A stretch of DNA of 64,000 nucleotides from Aptenodytes patagonicus (taxonomy: Eukaryota > Chordata > Aves > Sphenisciformes > Spheniscidae): positions 5,334,501 through 5,398,500 of the forward strand of contig NC_134960.1 of the NCBI RefSeq assembly GCF_965638725.1, written 5' to 3'. Below are positions 42,201-48,646 of the stretch, in pieces. Position numbers and translations under genes: made by a program. The notes beneath the pieces are model-generated. The model made no database searches. It saw only the letters and a program-made list of their open reading frames with translations, and was not told where the DNA came from. How positions within the stretch are numbered: position 1 is the stretch's first letter; each line of letters starts with the position of its first letter.

Positions 42201-45200
42201 AACTGGGGTAATTCTCTGTCTAGAATCAACGGCCAAAATCATGGCTCAAATACATAATGCCCAACAGTTTTACTCCTCGAATCAGGCAGACATAGTAAGA
42301 AAAGATGTCAGTGTAATGGCCTATTTTATAAAAATCTCAATTTCTGAATTTGTCTTCAAGGTATATACAAAGGTAGTAGAAAAACGTGACTGAAGGAATC
42401 CAAATACTGAGATGGATTTTGAGAGGATTTCAGAGAAACATATTATCATTAAAACATATGGGAGGTAGTATAATGGAAAGGATTGTTTGGGGTTTTTTTA
42501 ATAGCAATATTATTTTCCTGTTTTCTTGAATTTTTTCAGTGCTTACATCAACATGGAGACATTACCTTAGAAAAACACACAATTGGTATACAGCAGATCC
42601 CCAAAAGGATATTCATATCAAAGGAGACCTCAGGGGAAAAGCAGACTTCAGGAACTATTGAGAAGAAAATTCTTTGCTGACAGTAATGAAAACAACACAA
42701 AATAACAAATGTGACAATACCATTTGCTTTCAAAGGCAAATATTGTATTTCTCAAACAAATACGACAAAGAGACTACCCCCACTCAAAGATAAAGTTACA
42801 GGCATTTTAATTCTCTAACCAAAAAAATTAACGTTCCAGGGTTTTTTTCCTATTCAAACTCAAACACATCTTGCAAATTCAGAACCAGAGTACCATGCCC
42901 GATCATACAGCCTTATGTAATTTCTCCATAAAATGAAAGTCCCTATCAGCACTGTAAAAGAAAATCAGGATTCTGAAATGATTTATTGCCAAATGTGAAT
43001 GTTTCAGGTTAAATCCCCCTTGCCCCCAGCTGCTTCTGCCCATGCGCAATGACATGGGCGCACGATACCACCGAACAACTCGGACGTGCAAGTTATCAGG
43101 ATATTTGAGTCCGGGCAGGCTTGGGACCAGAGTCAGAGGTGATGCCAGCACCAATGTGTTCCTCACAGACTACAAAAATGGAAAAAGCAGTAACATTAAA
43201 AACCAGGGGGAAGTCTGCTGTCAAAGTCACAGAGTGTAAAATTTGAGGCCTAATCTGCATGACATAGATCTTGAGTTGAAACGCAGGGCAAAAGTACAAC
43301 AAACAGGAACAGAACCAGCCCACGGTGCTCGCCCACCAAGGTCATTTTTCAACCCCTCCTTCCAGGACTTGCTCAGAGCCGGCAAAGCAGCCTCGGCACA
43401 GTCCCACATGACGTGCCCTTTTGAACCAGAAAGCAGGTGAGTATTTCCAGCTTTCCTTGCCAAGAGTCAAACCCCACATCATTACTGCCCACCACCAGTT
43501 CAGGACCGCCTTCCTCTTCCCGAAAACTAGAAATGCAAGCAGCAATTTGGGTAATCATTCCTCACTTCCAGAGGCAGAGAACATGCTGATGGGGACAGTC
43601 CTTCATGCCCTAAGAACAGACGGTCTGGGAAAAAAGGATGAGGCAAAACAGTCCAGGTACTTTCCGGGTGACTTTTTCGCTGCTGTATCCCCAGCAAAAG
43701 GCCTCCGGTCAAAATGAGACCATTTCTGGTAACCATAAAAAAAAAAGGTAGTAAGTAATAGTGCCAAGGATGATCCCAGAGTGGGGCATCAAAACAGCTC
43801 CTCTCCACTTCCTCAAACACTAGACTCGTTTATAGATATATAGATATATATATATATATAAAGAAAAAAGAAGGAAAACCCATTCCAGGGGCTAGCATCT
43901 AGCATGACAATCTAAGATTTCAAGGCACTTGAAATTAATTAGTATCTGGATTAATATCCAGAGGTGGCCATTCACACCCTTATGGGAAGCAGAAGCCCTA
44001 CAATGTAATTTAAAGAGAGATGTGGCAGGTTTGTTTTGCACATTAAATACACAAACAATTGCAACCGTCGAGTCACATAAGGGTAGAAACCTGCCCTTCA
44101 GAGCTTGGAAAGCAACTCCCACAGGCTGCTGCGAGTGTTTTCCCTCAACAGAGGGAAAATTTCCAGAATTTCGGGGTTGACCCCAGCTTAATTTTCCAAT
44201 GTATCATATTTAAACAAAACTTCTGTCAAGCCCTGATGATTAGTACTACCAGCGGGTCAAGCCCCCTCTCTGTTCCCCCACCGCCTGCAAGGTCACCAGC
44301 ACAAAAGGAAGCACTCAGCATATCCTGTTTTTTAAAAAAATACCCCAAAAAAACCCAAACCAGCTTAATGTTTAGTTTGAAGCAGTATAAGTGAGCTTCT
44401 GGTGTGCAAAAGGCACCCCGACAGAGGGAAGAACGAAGGCAGAGCAGAAACACTGACCACCTCCCTGGCACCTATGAAGTCCCTGCGCAGCAATAATCTC
44501 TTATGTGTTCAGTGGACATTAGGTCGACTCTGCAAGCACTTCTGCACGCAGGTTTTAGAGCAAAATAGCTGCCTTGCAGGAAATAAAGTATATATGGCCC
44601 AGCTACCGTGCGAGGGAGACGGGGGATCCCCTCCTGCCTGCCGTAACACCCGTGCGGTGCGCAGCTTCTACATACACAGACAGGTAAATGGACCCCCGAA
44701 GGCTCCACAGACGTTACAGATTTTCATTCACTACTCAGAAAAGCACCAGCTACCAGTGGGTATGTCTTCAGCTGAATGACGAACTCAGCTGCTGGAGGTT
44801 CGAGATACAAGCAAGGCAGACACAAGCCCAGCGTTTTGCGAGGCACATCTTGTCCACGGAACGACCCTGCAGCACACCAGCCCGCCTTTCCTGCCCCACA
44901 CCTCCCGTGCTCCACGAGCGATTTTAGAAAGCACCCACTGGAGCGGCCTCCCTTACCTCGTTACTCATACAGAAAGGACATCCTACCGAAAAACCGCTCT
45001 GTTCCCTCGGTGTGGGTGCACGGGGCGAAGCAGCCTGTCACCATGACATTGCAACATCTCGGAACAACGCGGCAGGCGCTCATCGCAGAAGGTATTTCGG
45101 CAAGCGGGCAGGAATGGAGGGGGGGGCAGTTGTCCCCGCAAGCCGCGTCCCGCATGCCTGCACACAACCACGGAGAGCTCCCCGGGGAACGGCATCCCCA

Positions 45201-45297
45201 TCCCTCATCCCTCCGGGCGGGCACCGCGCCCCCCGCACCCCGACGAGCCGCGGTGGACACAAAGGCTGGGCGGCGGTACCTACCTCTCCTCCTCCAT
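83..45297 (-). CDS. KLHL3: KLHL3, kelch-like protein 3 (14 coding exons, 3' end beyond window)
   Basis: Joining 14 minus-strand exons gives 577 complete residues plus the first base of a glycine codon. The terminal exon (about eight residues plus 3' UTR by comparison with human) is off the left edge. Order of domains: short acidic N-terminus (1-45), BTB (about 46-147, exons 3-5), BACK (about 150-260, exons 5-8), then six kelch blades (about 300 to the end, exons 9-14). The family binds Cullin-3 through BTB/BACK and recruits WNK1/WNK4 through the kelch propeller for ubiquitination. Human mutations cause pseudohypoaldosteronism type II. Numbering runs one below human because the N-terminus is one residue shorter. 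The equivalents of human Ala77/Met78, Cys164, Ser432/Ser433 and Arg528 are all intact (76/77, 163, 431/432, 527). Every intron has GT/AG ends, and the frame is unbroken, so this is a functional gene. Identification is very secure. Confidence 0.97.
440..580 (-). CDS. KLHL3: KLHL3 coding exon 13 (kelch blade 5)
   Basis: This 141 bp exon lies between a TTCGGCAG acceptor and a GCAG|GTAACC donor, phase 1 to phase 1. It encodes residues 484-529, including [15 protein letters not shown] and the DMNMCRRNA turn. Arg527 in that turn corresponds to human Arg528, a recurrent pseudohypoaldosteronism site that contacts the WNK acidic motif. The intron to exon 14 is only 213 bp. Confidence 0.96.
581..4052 (-). 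other. KLHL3: KLHL3 intron 12
   Basis: This 3.5 kb intron holds a MIR-like fragment near 3391-3470. Otherwise I see only unique-looking sequence with scattered short ORFs in both strands that have no recognisable domains. Confidence 0.8.
3391..3470 (+). repeat. MIR-like SINE fragment
   Basis: The stretch around CATCACATAGTAAGTCAG followed by a segment like 'agactagaatataatcc' has the layout of the MIR core 3' half (accession text in standard consensus: lost-column, 'cacatagtaagtcag...gagctaggat'). It is old and diverged. The call is from memory and needs a repeat-library search. Confidence 0.5.
4053..4181 (-). CDS. KLHL3: KLHL3 coding exon 12 (kelch blade 4)
   Basis: This 129 bp exon has a CTCTTCCAG acceptor and a GCAG|GTACTG donor, phase 1 to phase 1. 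It encodes residues 441-482 ([17 protein letters not shown] through STRRSGA), with the GG doublet and conserved Tyr and Trp of a kelch blade. Thr at the position of human Ile (NEWTYVAD) is the only difference I can recall in this blade. Confidence 0.96.
4926..5094 (+). repeat. Ancient amniote interspersed repeat (L3/MIR-like 3' end)
   Basis: The order 'tctccttatctccctgta', 'aaaccctctgggcagaga', 'cacctagcacaaaggcg', 'gggcctcctagac', ending in an A-rich 'accattaataaag', resembles the 3' end of an old element common in reptile and bird DNA. The family name is uncertain. Confidence 0.55.
6616..6838 (+). repeat. Tandem duplication, 110 bp unit, two copies
   Basis: The segment beginning AAGGATTCAAAGA at 6616 recurs exactly 110 bases later at 6726. 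The copies differ at about five positions (for example GACACC versus GAAACC, and AATAGC versus AATGGC). The duplication is fairly recent and lies about 170 bp from the exon 11 donor side of the intron. Confidence 0.9.
7007..7108 (-). CDS. KLHL3: KLHL3 coding exon 11 (kelch blade 3 to 4)
   Basis: This 102 bp exon lies between a TTTTTAACTAG acceptor and a GAGG|GTAAGA donor, phase 1 to phase 1. It encodes residues 407-439, including [17 protein letters not shown]. The two serines at 431/432 match human Ser432/Ser433. Human Ser433 is the basophilic-kinase site whose phosphorylation blocks WNK binding, and the RRxS context is kept. Confidence 0.96.
7109..7692 (-). other. KLHL3: KLHL3 intron 10
   Basis: This 584 bp intron has nothing notable apart from an A-rich patch at 7142-7164, which on the gene strand is a pyrimidine-rich run close to its 3' end. 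Confidence 0.8.
7693..7890 (-). CDS. KLHL3: KLHL3 coding exon 10 (kelch blades 2 and 3)
   Basis: This is the longest coding exon, 198 bp, with a TTTTATCAG acceptor and an ACCG|GTAGGT donor. It encodes residues 341-405 with two kelch motifs ([15 protein letters not shown] and [12 protein letters not shown]) and the RTVDVYD and QERRS segments. As far as I can recall it differs from the human protein only at Asn for His in [10 protein letters not shown]. Confidence 0.97.
7891..8613 (-). other. KLHL3: KLHL3 intron 9
   Basis: This 723 bp intron has a purine-rich plus strand around 8310-8560 (pyrimidine-rich in the transcript). No repeat or exon is recognised. Confidence 0.8.
8614..8731 (-). CDS. 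KLHL3: KLHL3 coding exon 9 (kelch blade 1)
   Basis: This 118 bp exon starts in phase 0 after CTCTCCAG and ends in phase 1 at GCAG|GTAACG. It encodes residues 301-339, opening the kelch propeller with [15 protein letters not shown] and ending with LPSRRCRA. A run of 15 Cs on the gene strand lies about 130 bases upstream of the acceptor in the preceding intron. Confidence 0.96.
8732..11357 (-). other. KLHL3: KLHL3 intron 8
   Basis: This 2.6 kb intron carries a long G run on the plus strand at 8864-8890. Open reading frames near 9331-9700 and 10649-11116 have no known domain and look like chance. Confidence 0.8.
8864..8890 (+). repeat. Poly-G run (15 G, then 8 G)
   Basis: There is a run of 15 guanines, four other bases, then eight guanines. 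On the plus strand it could form a G-quadruplex. In the KLHL3 transcript it is a C run about 130 bases upstream of the exon 9 acceptor. Such runs are prone to sequencing error, so the exact length is uncertain. Confidence 0.85.
11358..11507 (-). CDS. KLHL3: KLHL3 coding exon 8 (end of BACK domain and linker)
   Basis: This 150 bp exon is phase 0 to phase 0, between GGTTCTCAG and CCAAAG|GTAAGC. It encodes residues 251-300, from [12 protein letters not shown] through the [18 protein letters not shown] helix to PVSLPK just before the propeller. The stretch is almost identical to human KLHL3. Confidence 0.97.
11508..12530 (-). other. KLHL3: KLHL3 intron 7
   Basis: This 1.0 kb AT-rich intron has a T run at about 11841-11854. 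Nothing else is recognised. Confidence 0.8.
12531..12647 (-). CDS. KLHL3: KLHL3 coding exon 7 (BACK domain)
   Basis: This 117 bp exon is phase 0 to phase 0, between TCTGTGTAG and GTACAG|GTTAGT. It encodes residues 212-250 ([19 protein letters not shown] through [13 protein letters not shown]), the central helices of the BACK domain. It is too short to stand out as an ORF, but the frame continues exactly from exon 6 into exon 8. Confidence 0.96.
12648..17551 (-). other. KLHL3: KLHL3 intron 6
   Basis: This 4.9 kb intron contains a TG/TA microsatellite at 15943-16020. The rest is unique-looking, with short ORFs on both strands that match nothing I know. Confidence 0.8.
15943..16020. repeat. TA/TG microsatellite with inverted arms
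   Basis: An alternating purine-pyrimidine tract runs TATATG, then TG repeats, then TATAGATATA, CA repeats and further TA. The arms ATATATGTGTGTG and CACACACATATAT are complementary, so a hairpin of about 13 bp can form. Confidence 0.85.
17552..17661 (-). CDS. KLHL3: KLHL3 coding exon 6 (BACK domain)
   Basis: This 110 bp exon follows GTTGAACAG and ends GAAAAG|GTACAG. Its first two bases complete Glu175 and the rest encodes residues 176-211 ([16 protein letters not shown] through KLTVSSEEK). The acceptor has a weak pyrimidine tract, but the reading frame and near identity to human KLHL3 fix the border. Confidence 0.95.
17662..20675 (-). other. KLHL3: KLHL3 intron 5
   Basis: This 3.0 kb intron is AT-rich. 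No repeats, RNA genes or exon-like segments are recognised. Confidence 0.8.
20676..20838 (-). CDS. KLHL3: KLHL3 coding exon 5 (BTB end, 3-box, BACK start)
   Basis: This 163 bp exon lies between TTGCCTTTGCAG and GCAG|GTGAGG, phase 0 to phase 1. It encodes residues 121-174: [19 protein letters not shown] and then [17 protein letters not shown]. This part carries the 3-box helices used to grip Cullin-3. Cys163 corresponds to human Cys164, a disease site. Lys136 replaces the Gln I recall in human. Confidence 0.97.
21420..21481 (+). repeat. Perfect tandem duplication, 31 bp unit, two copies
   Basis: The 31-base unit starting GCCATCATTTTCACC and ending ATGCTGTG is repeated with no mismatch. Identity indicates a very recent event or a polymorphic allele. 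Confidence 0.95.
23022..23056. repeat. TA/CA compound microsatellite
   Basis: TA repeats pass straight into CA repeats and end at GTACC. This is a simple sequence with no coding meaning, although it opens short [10 protein letters not shown]-type frames. Confidence 0.9.
23242..23405 (+). repeat. MIR-like SINE
   Basis: The segment follows the MIR layout in order: 'actggggttagctcc', 'ctctggcacagcctt', 'gtaaccttggctaag', 'cctctgcaaaactgggag', and a final 'ggatatattaaag'. These match the consensus order of 'tctgccactta', 'tgaccttgggcaag' and 'tctgtaaaatgggg'. It is diverged and old. Confidence 0.7.
28936..29057 (-). CDS. KLHL3: KLHL3 coding exon 4 (BTB domain)
   Basis: This 122 bp exon lies between ATTAATTTCAG and GTGCAG|GTAGGT. 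The first two bases complete Gly80. Residues 81-120 follow ([17 protein letters not shown] through [13 protein letters not shown]), the second half of the BTB fold including the dimer and Cullin-3 surface. Glu84 corresponds to human Glu85, a disease residue. Confidence 0.96.
29058..33799 (-). other. KLHL3: KLHL3 intron 3
   Basis: This 4.7 kb intron has an AT-rich simple tract at 29460-29526. A slightly GC-richer patch lies at 32160-32290. No exons are recognised. Confidence 0.8.
29460..29526. repeat. AT-rich low-complexity tract
   Basis: Nearly 70 bases contain only A and T apart from a few C/G at the end, with TATATA blocks and local self-complementarity. Confidence 0.85.
33800..33906 (-). 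CDS. KLHL3: KLHL3 coding exon 3 (BTB domain start)
   Basis: This 107 bp exon lies between TTTTTCCAG and ACAG|GTACTT. It encodes residues 45-79, [19 protein letters not shown] through [12 protein letters not shown], the classic opening of a BTB/POZ domain. Ala76 and Met77 match human Ala77/Met78, where dominant mutations weaken Cullin-3 binding. Confidence 0.97.
34605..34760 (+). repeat. MIR-like SINE
   Basis: Segments in MIR order can be seen: 'gctcccccactgactcat', 'tttggaaaagtcacttca', 'tttgaggattcattagtt' and 'cacagggcttcggagatg', ending in a 'gaagtgctc' tail. The tail agrees with forms ending 'gcgctatataagtgc'. Among the MIR-like fragments here this is the clearest. Confidence 0.75.
36316..36856 (-). 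mobile_element. Solo LTR of an avian endogenous retrovirus (ERVL-like)
   Basis: A 541 bp block has TG...CA ends, with inverted termini TGTCATGGTTT and (opposite strand) TGTCCTGGTTT. It is flanked by a 5 bp near-duplication (ATCAG left, AGCAG right). On the minus strand it reads like a promoter LTR: a CATAAACTGGGG TATA-type box follows a GACGTCA motif, and an ATTAAA polyadenylation-type signal comes after an ATT-trinucleotide stretch. I recall this LTR type as abundant in neoavian birds. No gag, pol or env sequence is present beside it, so it is a recombined solo LTR. A 5 bp target site fits ERVL, but the family name is from memory. It lies in KLHL3 intron 2 in the same direction as the gene. 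Confidence 0.88.
37420..37536 (-). CDS. KLHL3: KLHL3 coding exon 2 (N-terminal tail)
   Basis: This 117 bp exon lies between TGTTTTTTAG and CGGAG|GTACAC. It completes Ser5 and encodes residues 6-43 ([19 protein letters not shown], then [19 protein letters not shown]). The tail is serine-rich and acidic and is the least conserved part of the protein: one residue shorter than human, with several changes. The stretch from QRT onward aligns with human. The acceptor was chosen because it alone joins exon 1 in frame. Confidence 0.93.
39770..39820 (+). repeat. A-rich low-complexity tract
   Basis: AAAC and AAAT repeats pass into a run of 14 A. No retrotransposon body is recognised in front of it. Confidence 0.8.
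41325..41340. repeat. GCAT tetranucleotide repeat (4 units)
   Basis: Four perfect GCAT units form a short palindromic microsatellite. Confidence 0.85.
43830..43862. repeat. TA microsatellite
   Basis: This is a TATAGA/TA tract with about eight pure TA units at its right end. Confidence 0.85.
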
Positions 45298-45720
45298 TGT
45301 GCGGCGCGGCGGGGGCCGGGGCCGGGGCGGGCGGCGGGGCAGGCTCAGCGCCCCGGGCCCGGCATGGCTGCGAGCGGCCGCCCCCGCCCCGGGCCGCTTC
45401 CTGCGGGAGCGGAGCGCTGCGTCCCCGGCGCGCCCCGCCGCAGCGACTGCCGCCGCCGCAGCCCGCACCGCCCCCCGCCGCCTCCTCCTCCTCCTCCTCG
45501 CAGCCTCCTCCCCCGACGAGCTTGCGATCGTCTCCGGGCAACGGCAGCTGTGGAGGGCGGCCCCGCCGCGCCGCCCGGCCCCCGCCGCCGCCCCCGAGAG
45601 CGCCCTCCTCGCCCGGGCTCCGGTTAGCACCGCTGGCACAACCCCCGATTACGGCAGCAAGGAACCAACCTAGGTCAATGGACCGCCCCGAGCCGTCCTA
45701 ACGGGGGGGAGCGATGGCGG
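44950..45720 (-). promoter_or_regulatory. KLHL3: KLHL3 promoter CpG island
   Basis: This block is very GC-rich and dense in CpG, in sharp contrast to the AT-rich DNA on either side. It covers KLHL3 exon 1 and what must be its 5' UTR and core promoter. GC-box (GGGCGG-like) motifs lie around 45320-45345, and a CCT trinucleotide run lies at 45481-45498. I see no TATA box. This fits a housekeeping-type dispersed start. Confidence 0.8.
45284..45297 (-). CDS. KLHL3: KLHL3 coding exon 1 (start codon, 14 coding bases)
   Basis: On the minus strand ATG GAG GAG GAG AG is followed by a GTAGGT donor, giving MEEE and the first two bases of Ser5. The human protein begins MEGES, so start, length and phase all agree. 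This exon is far too short to appear as an ORF. The 5' UTR continues to higher coordinates within a CpG island. The transcription start cannot be placed from sequence alone. Confidence 0.9.
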
Positions 45721-46670
45721 CGAGTGGCAACCCACCAGGTAGCGGGACGGGAGAGAGCTGGCACCCGGGGGGGGAGCAGCTCTTGTCTCCCCAACACCCA
45801 TCCATCCATCCGCCGGCTGGTGATCTTAGTCCTTGTACCAGTGCCGTTGCCTCCACAGCTCGAAAGTTGGCCTCTGGGGAGATGGCGGATGAGCTGAGCG
45901 GCCCATAACTACTTTAATCCTTGCAATCTATAGACTAAAGAAAAGTTTCAGCGGACTGAAAATCCCCAGTACCGACCACAAGGTCAAGCCCACACACAGG
46001 ACAGCAGCAGCAGAAGACTGGTGATGCTCAGACCTGCTGACGAGGGAGAGGGTCCCAGCCCCCCTAGGTCTCCCCACACCCTCCGCAGAAAGCAAGATCT
46101 AGCCTCCAGTTCCCCAATTTATAAAAATCTAGCTGTCCTCCTATGCAAGCTATCAGGCCAAATACATGCTGCGTAGGTAATATGGGTCCTCCTAAACTGC
46201 AGGTACTATTTAGCCTGAAGCACTAGGCTAAATAACATTTGCCGTTTTTATTCCAATCGATACAAACGCAGGGACTTTTACTTAATAAAATTAAAAAAAA
46301 TATAGATTTAAAAGATTTTCTCAAACTTATTCTGCAACAATGAGGCCCCAGAAGCAGTACATATCTGAGTGAACAATAATTATACATTAATTATAATAAA
46401 GACAGAAACATTTGCTTTCTTCATTACTCTTCCATTCACAAAATGTTCTTGTGCAAAGGAAAGAGGTAAGTAGAAGTATCGAGAGATTTCTCTTGCGAGA
46501 TGCCATTCCATCTCTTTTGTAAATAAATTTACCTCACTCTTCTACATTTCTCCTCAAACCATGTCCTCCTTCTTACCAACCTAAGTTTCATACATCTTTT
46601 AAAATGTATCAGCAACGACAATTGAACAGATGCTATCGCACCTCCCACATGAGGTTGTTGAGAATCTTAA

Positions 46671-46780
46671 CTAGTCATCACCCCCATTCTTCAGATAAAA
46701 CTTAACACACCTGGAAGTTAAAGGACTTTATCCAAGTCCCATGGGGATGGAGAGTCAAGAGTCCTGCTGTTCAAACACCA
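46671..46780 (+). repeat. MIR-like SINE fragment
   Basis: The order 'tcatcacccccattcttcag', 'gaagttaaaggactttatcc', 'aagtccc' and 'gtcctgctgttcaaac' follows the MIR 3' half ('cccattttacag', 'gaggttaagtgacttgccc', 'aaggtc'). It is diverged. Confidence 0.55.
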
Positions 46781-48550
46781 TTCGGCAGCGTCCCCATAAA
46801 CAGAAGAAACACAGATAAAGCCGTGAAGAAGTCAAACCTCACACAGGATTCAGGCAAAAGGAAACGATTCCTGCATTTCCCTTTGAGAATCCTGTTAAAC
46901 TATCGGTTTAACACATCCAGATCCTCAATTATTTCCCCAGTGTCCATTCAGTCTTACACTCTTGATGCACAACATGCAAAACTGCAAGACACAAGAATTC
47001 AAACCACAGAAAAGGTAACAATACTAAAACCACTAGACTTTATCTAGAAAATGAGGGCTGGAACTTGTTTCCATTGAGTCAGTCCCTCAGTAATCATAAA
47101 AAGTCCAGATACAAGAGCAGGTCCTGAAATTGCTGCCAAGTACCTATGCATTTTTATTAACACATAGTCTTTAAATAACAAAATATTTGGCTTTCACCAC
47201 AAAAAAAAACACAAAAAAAACCACACAACTATCTCTCACTTCAGTCAACCTGGGAATTGGGCACCTAGGTTGAACCAAACCAGCAATACCTTCTTACGCG
47301 CTTTGCCCCACCGGCACGTGTACCGCTGGACTCTACAAATGCCTACAGCAACCACGGAAAGGTAAATCCCAGCGACAGACAAGAGGAAACCAGCGAATAG
47401 TCATTGCTGGGATGGGACAAAGGCACGTTCCGGTAATCAGAGATTATCTTTATAGCAGCCTTGCAAAATAATTGTGACTGGGTAACAACCCCAACACAAA
47501 AATGTCTTGCTTGCTTTTAAGTGTAAGGATTGATATATTGAAAGAGCAGGCAGTTAAAAGGAATTAGTAACACTTGATGGGTGAAATTTTTCCAGCCTCT
47601 TTCAAAAATTCCTAGTCCTGAGTAGTCCTAAATTTCTCCTACATCTAATCTACCTTCAATCACCAGCAACCATATAACCAATGCTCAGAGCAGAAAGGTC
47701 CACAGAACGCCAGTTCCAGCTGTACCACCATCCCTCGGCCCACCAAAACCTTCCCAGATTCCTGCGACAATCCTCAGATCTACAGTGAAAGACCGAAACC
47801 CCCCCCCCCAACTCTAACGAGCTGTAGGGAGAGATGAAGGCATTGCCGGTGTCCCTATGACAGCAAGGAATTTCTTCAATAAAAATGCCAGGAAGGGAGG
47901 GAATAAAAACAACCCCTGCCAATCTGATTCAAAACTCTCTCCCAGCCCAAAGTCTGGCAGCTGGTTTAACCCTGAGGTTGTAAGTAAAGCACATTGAGTG
48001 CTTCCGAGAATTTAATTCTATGAAGAGCCCCAATATGCTCGGACAACACCCTGTCAACCTCCACAGCTTCAACAGAAGCCAGAAAGAGCCCCCTCCCCAA
48101 AACCCAGCAGAAAACTCTGCATCAAGGTGGAAAAAAAACCCTTCCTGGTTCTGCAAGGCAAACTGCAAGAGCCATGAATCACAGGATCGTACAGTTTAAA
48201 TACAGTGCAAGCAGCAAGTCAGGAACCCTTTACTCCCCCATATATACCTGTTTTCAGGTATATACCAATATACAGGGTCCAGAGATCCGCATCATAAACA
48301 ATTTGCTATCTTTAGCAGCTCTCCTTTTTAGCTGTATAATCCCCGCCACCAAATTATTAATCATCTTTCTTAAAAAACTATGGCCTCTGCATTGAAGAGC
48401 TGTGAAAGGTATACATAAAACACTGCCTTCACAGAAGCTTCCAAGGCTGTATCTTCTCAGCCCTAGGTTGTTTTTCATTCTGTTTTTTAAGATATATGTC
48501 TCAGTCTTATAATCAAACTTACTTTAGAGAAAGGGAAAGATATGAGTGAA

Positions 48551-48646
48551 CAACCTGATCTAACCCTGAAGCTGGTCCTGCTTTGAGGGATGTTTGAACC
48601 GGATCACCTCCAGAAGTCCCTTCCAATTAAAATTATTCTGTGATTC
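48551..48646 (+). mobile_element. CR1 non-LTR retrotransposon, 3' end fragment
   Basis: The sequence 'ggtcctgctttgaggga', 'accggatcacctccagaag', 'tcccttccaatt' ending with 'attctgtgattct' matches the well-known CR1 3' end, where an octamer related to ATTCTATG(A/G) is the terminal signature. It is short (about 96 bp), 5'-truncated as usual for CR1, and diverged. It is good evidence for a bird or other sauropsid. Confidence 0.85.

Larger units (their letters stand above)
37537..45283 (-). other. KLHL3: KLHL3 intron 1
   Basis: This 7.7 kb first intron contains an A-rich simple tract (39770-39820), GCAT repeats (41325-41340) and a TA microsatellite (43830-43862). Nothing exon-like is recognised. 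As a first intron next to a CpG island it is the likeliest place for enhancers, but no motif cluster stands out. Confidence 0.75.

Noticed and set aside
44776..45701. Plus-strand ORFs of 283 and 229 codons over the KLHL3 promoter
   Set aside because: They lie in a CpG island where stop codons are rare by composition. The translations are Pro/Arg/Ala low-complexity without domains.
45714..45908. 64-codon plus-strand ORF just upstream of KLHL3, as a divergent gene
   Set aside because: Short, no recognised domain, and in the CpG island edge. Nothing beyond an open frame supports it.
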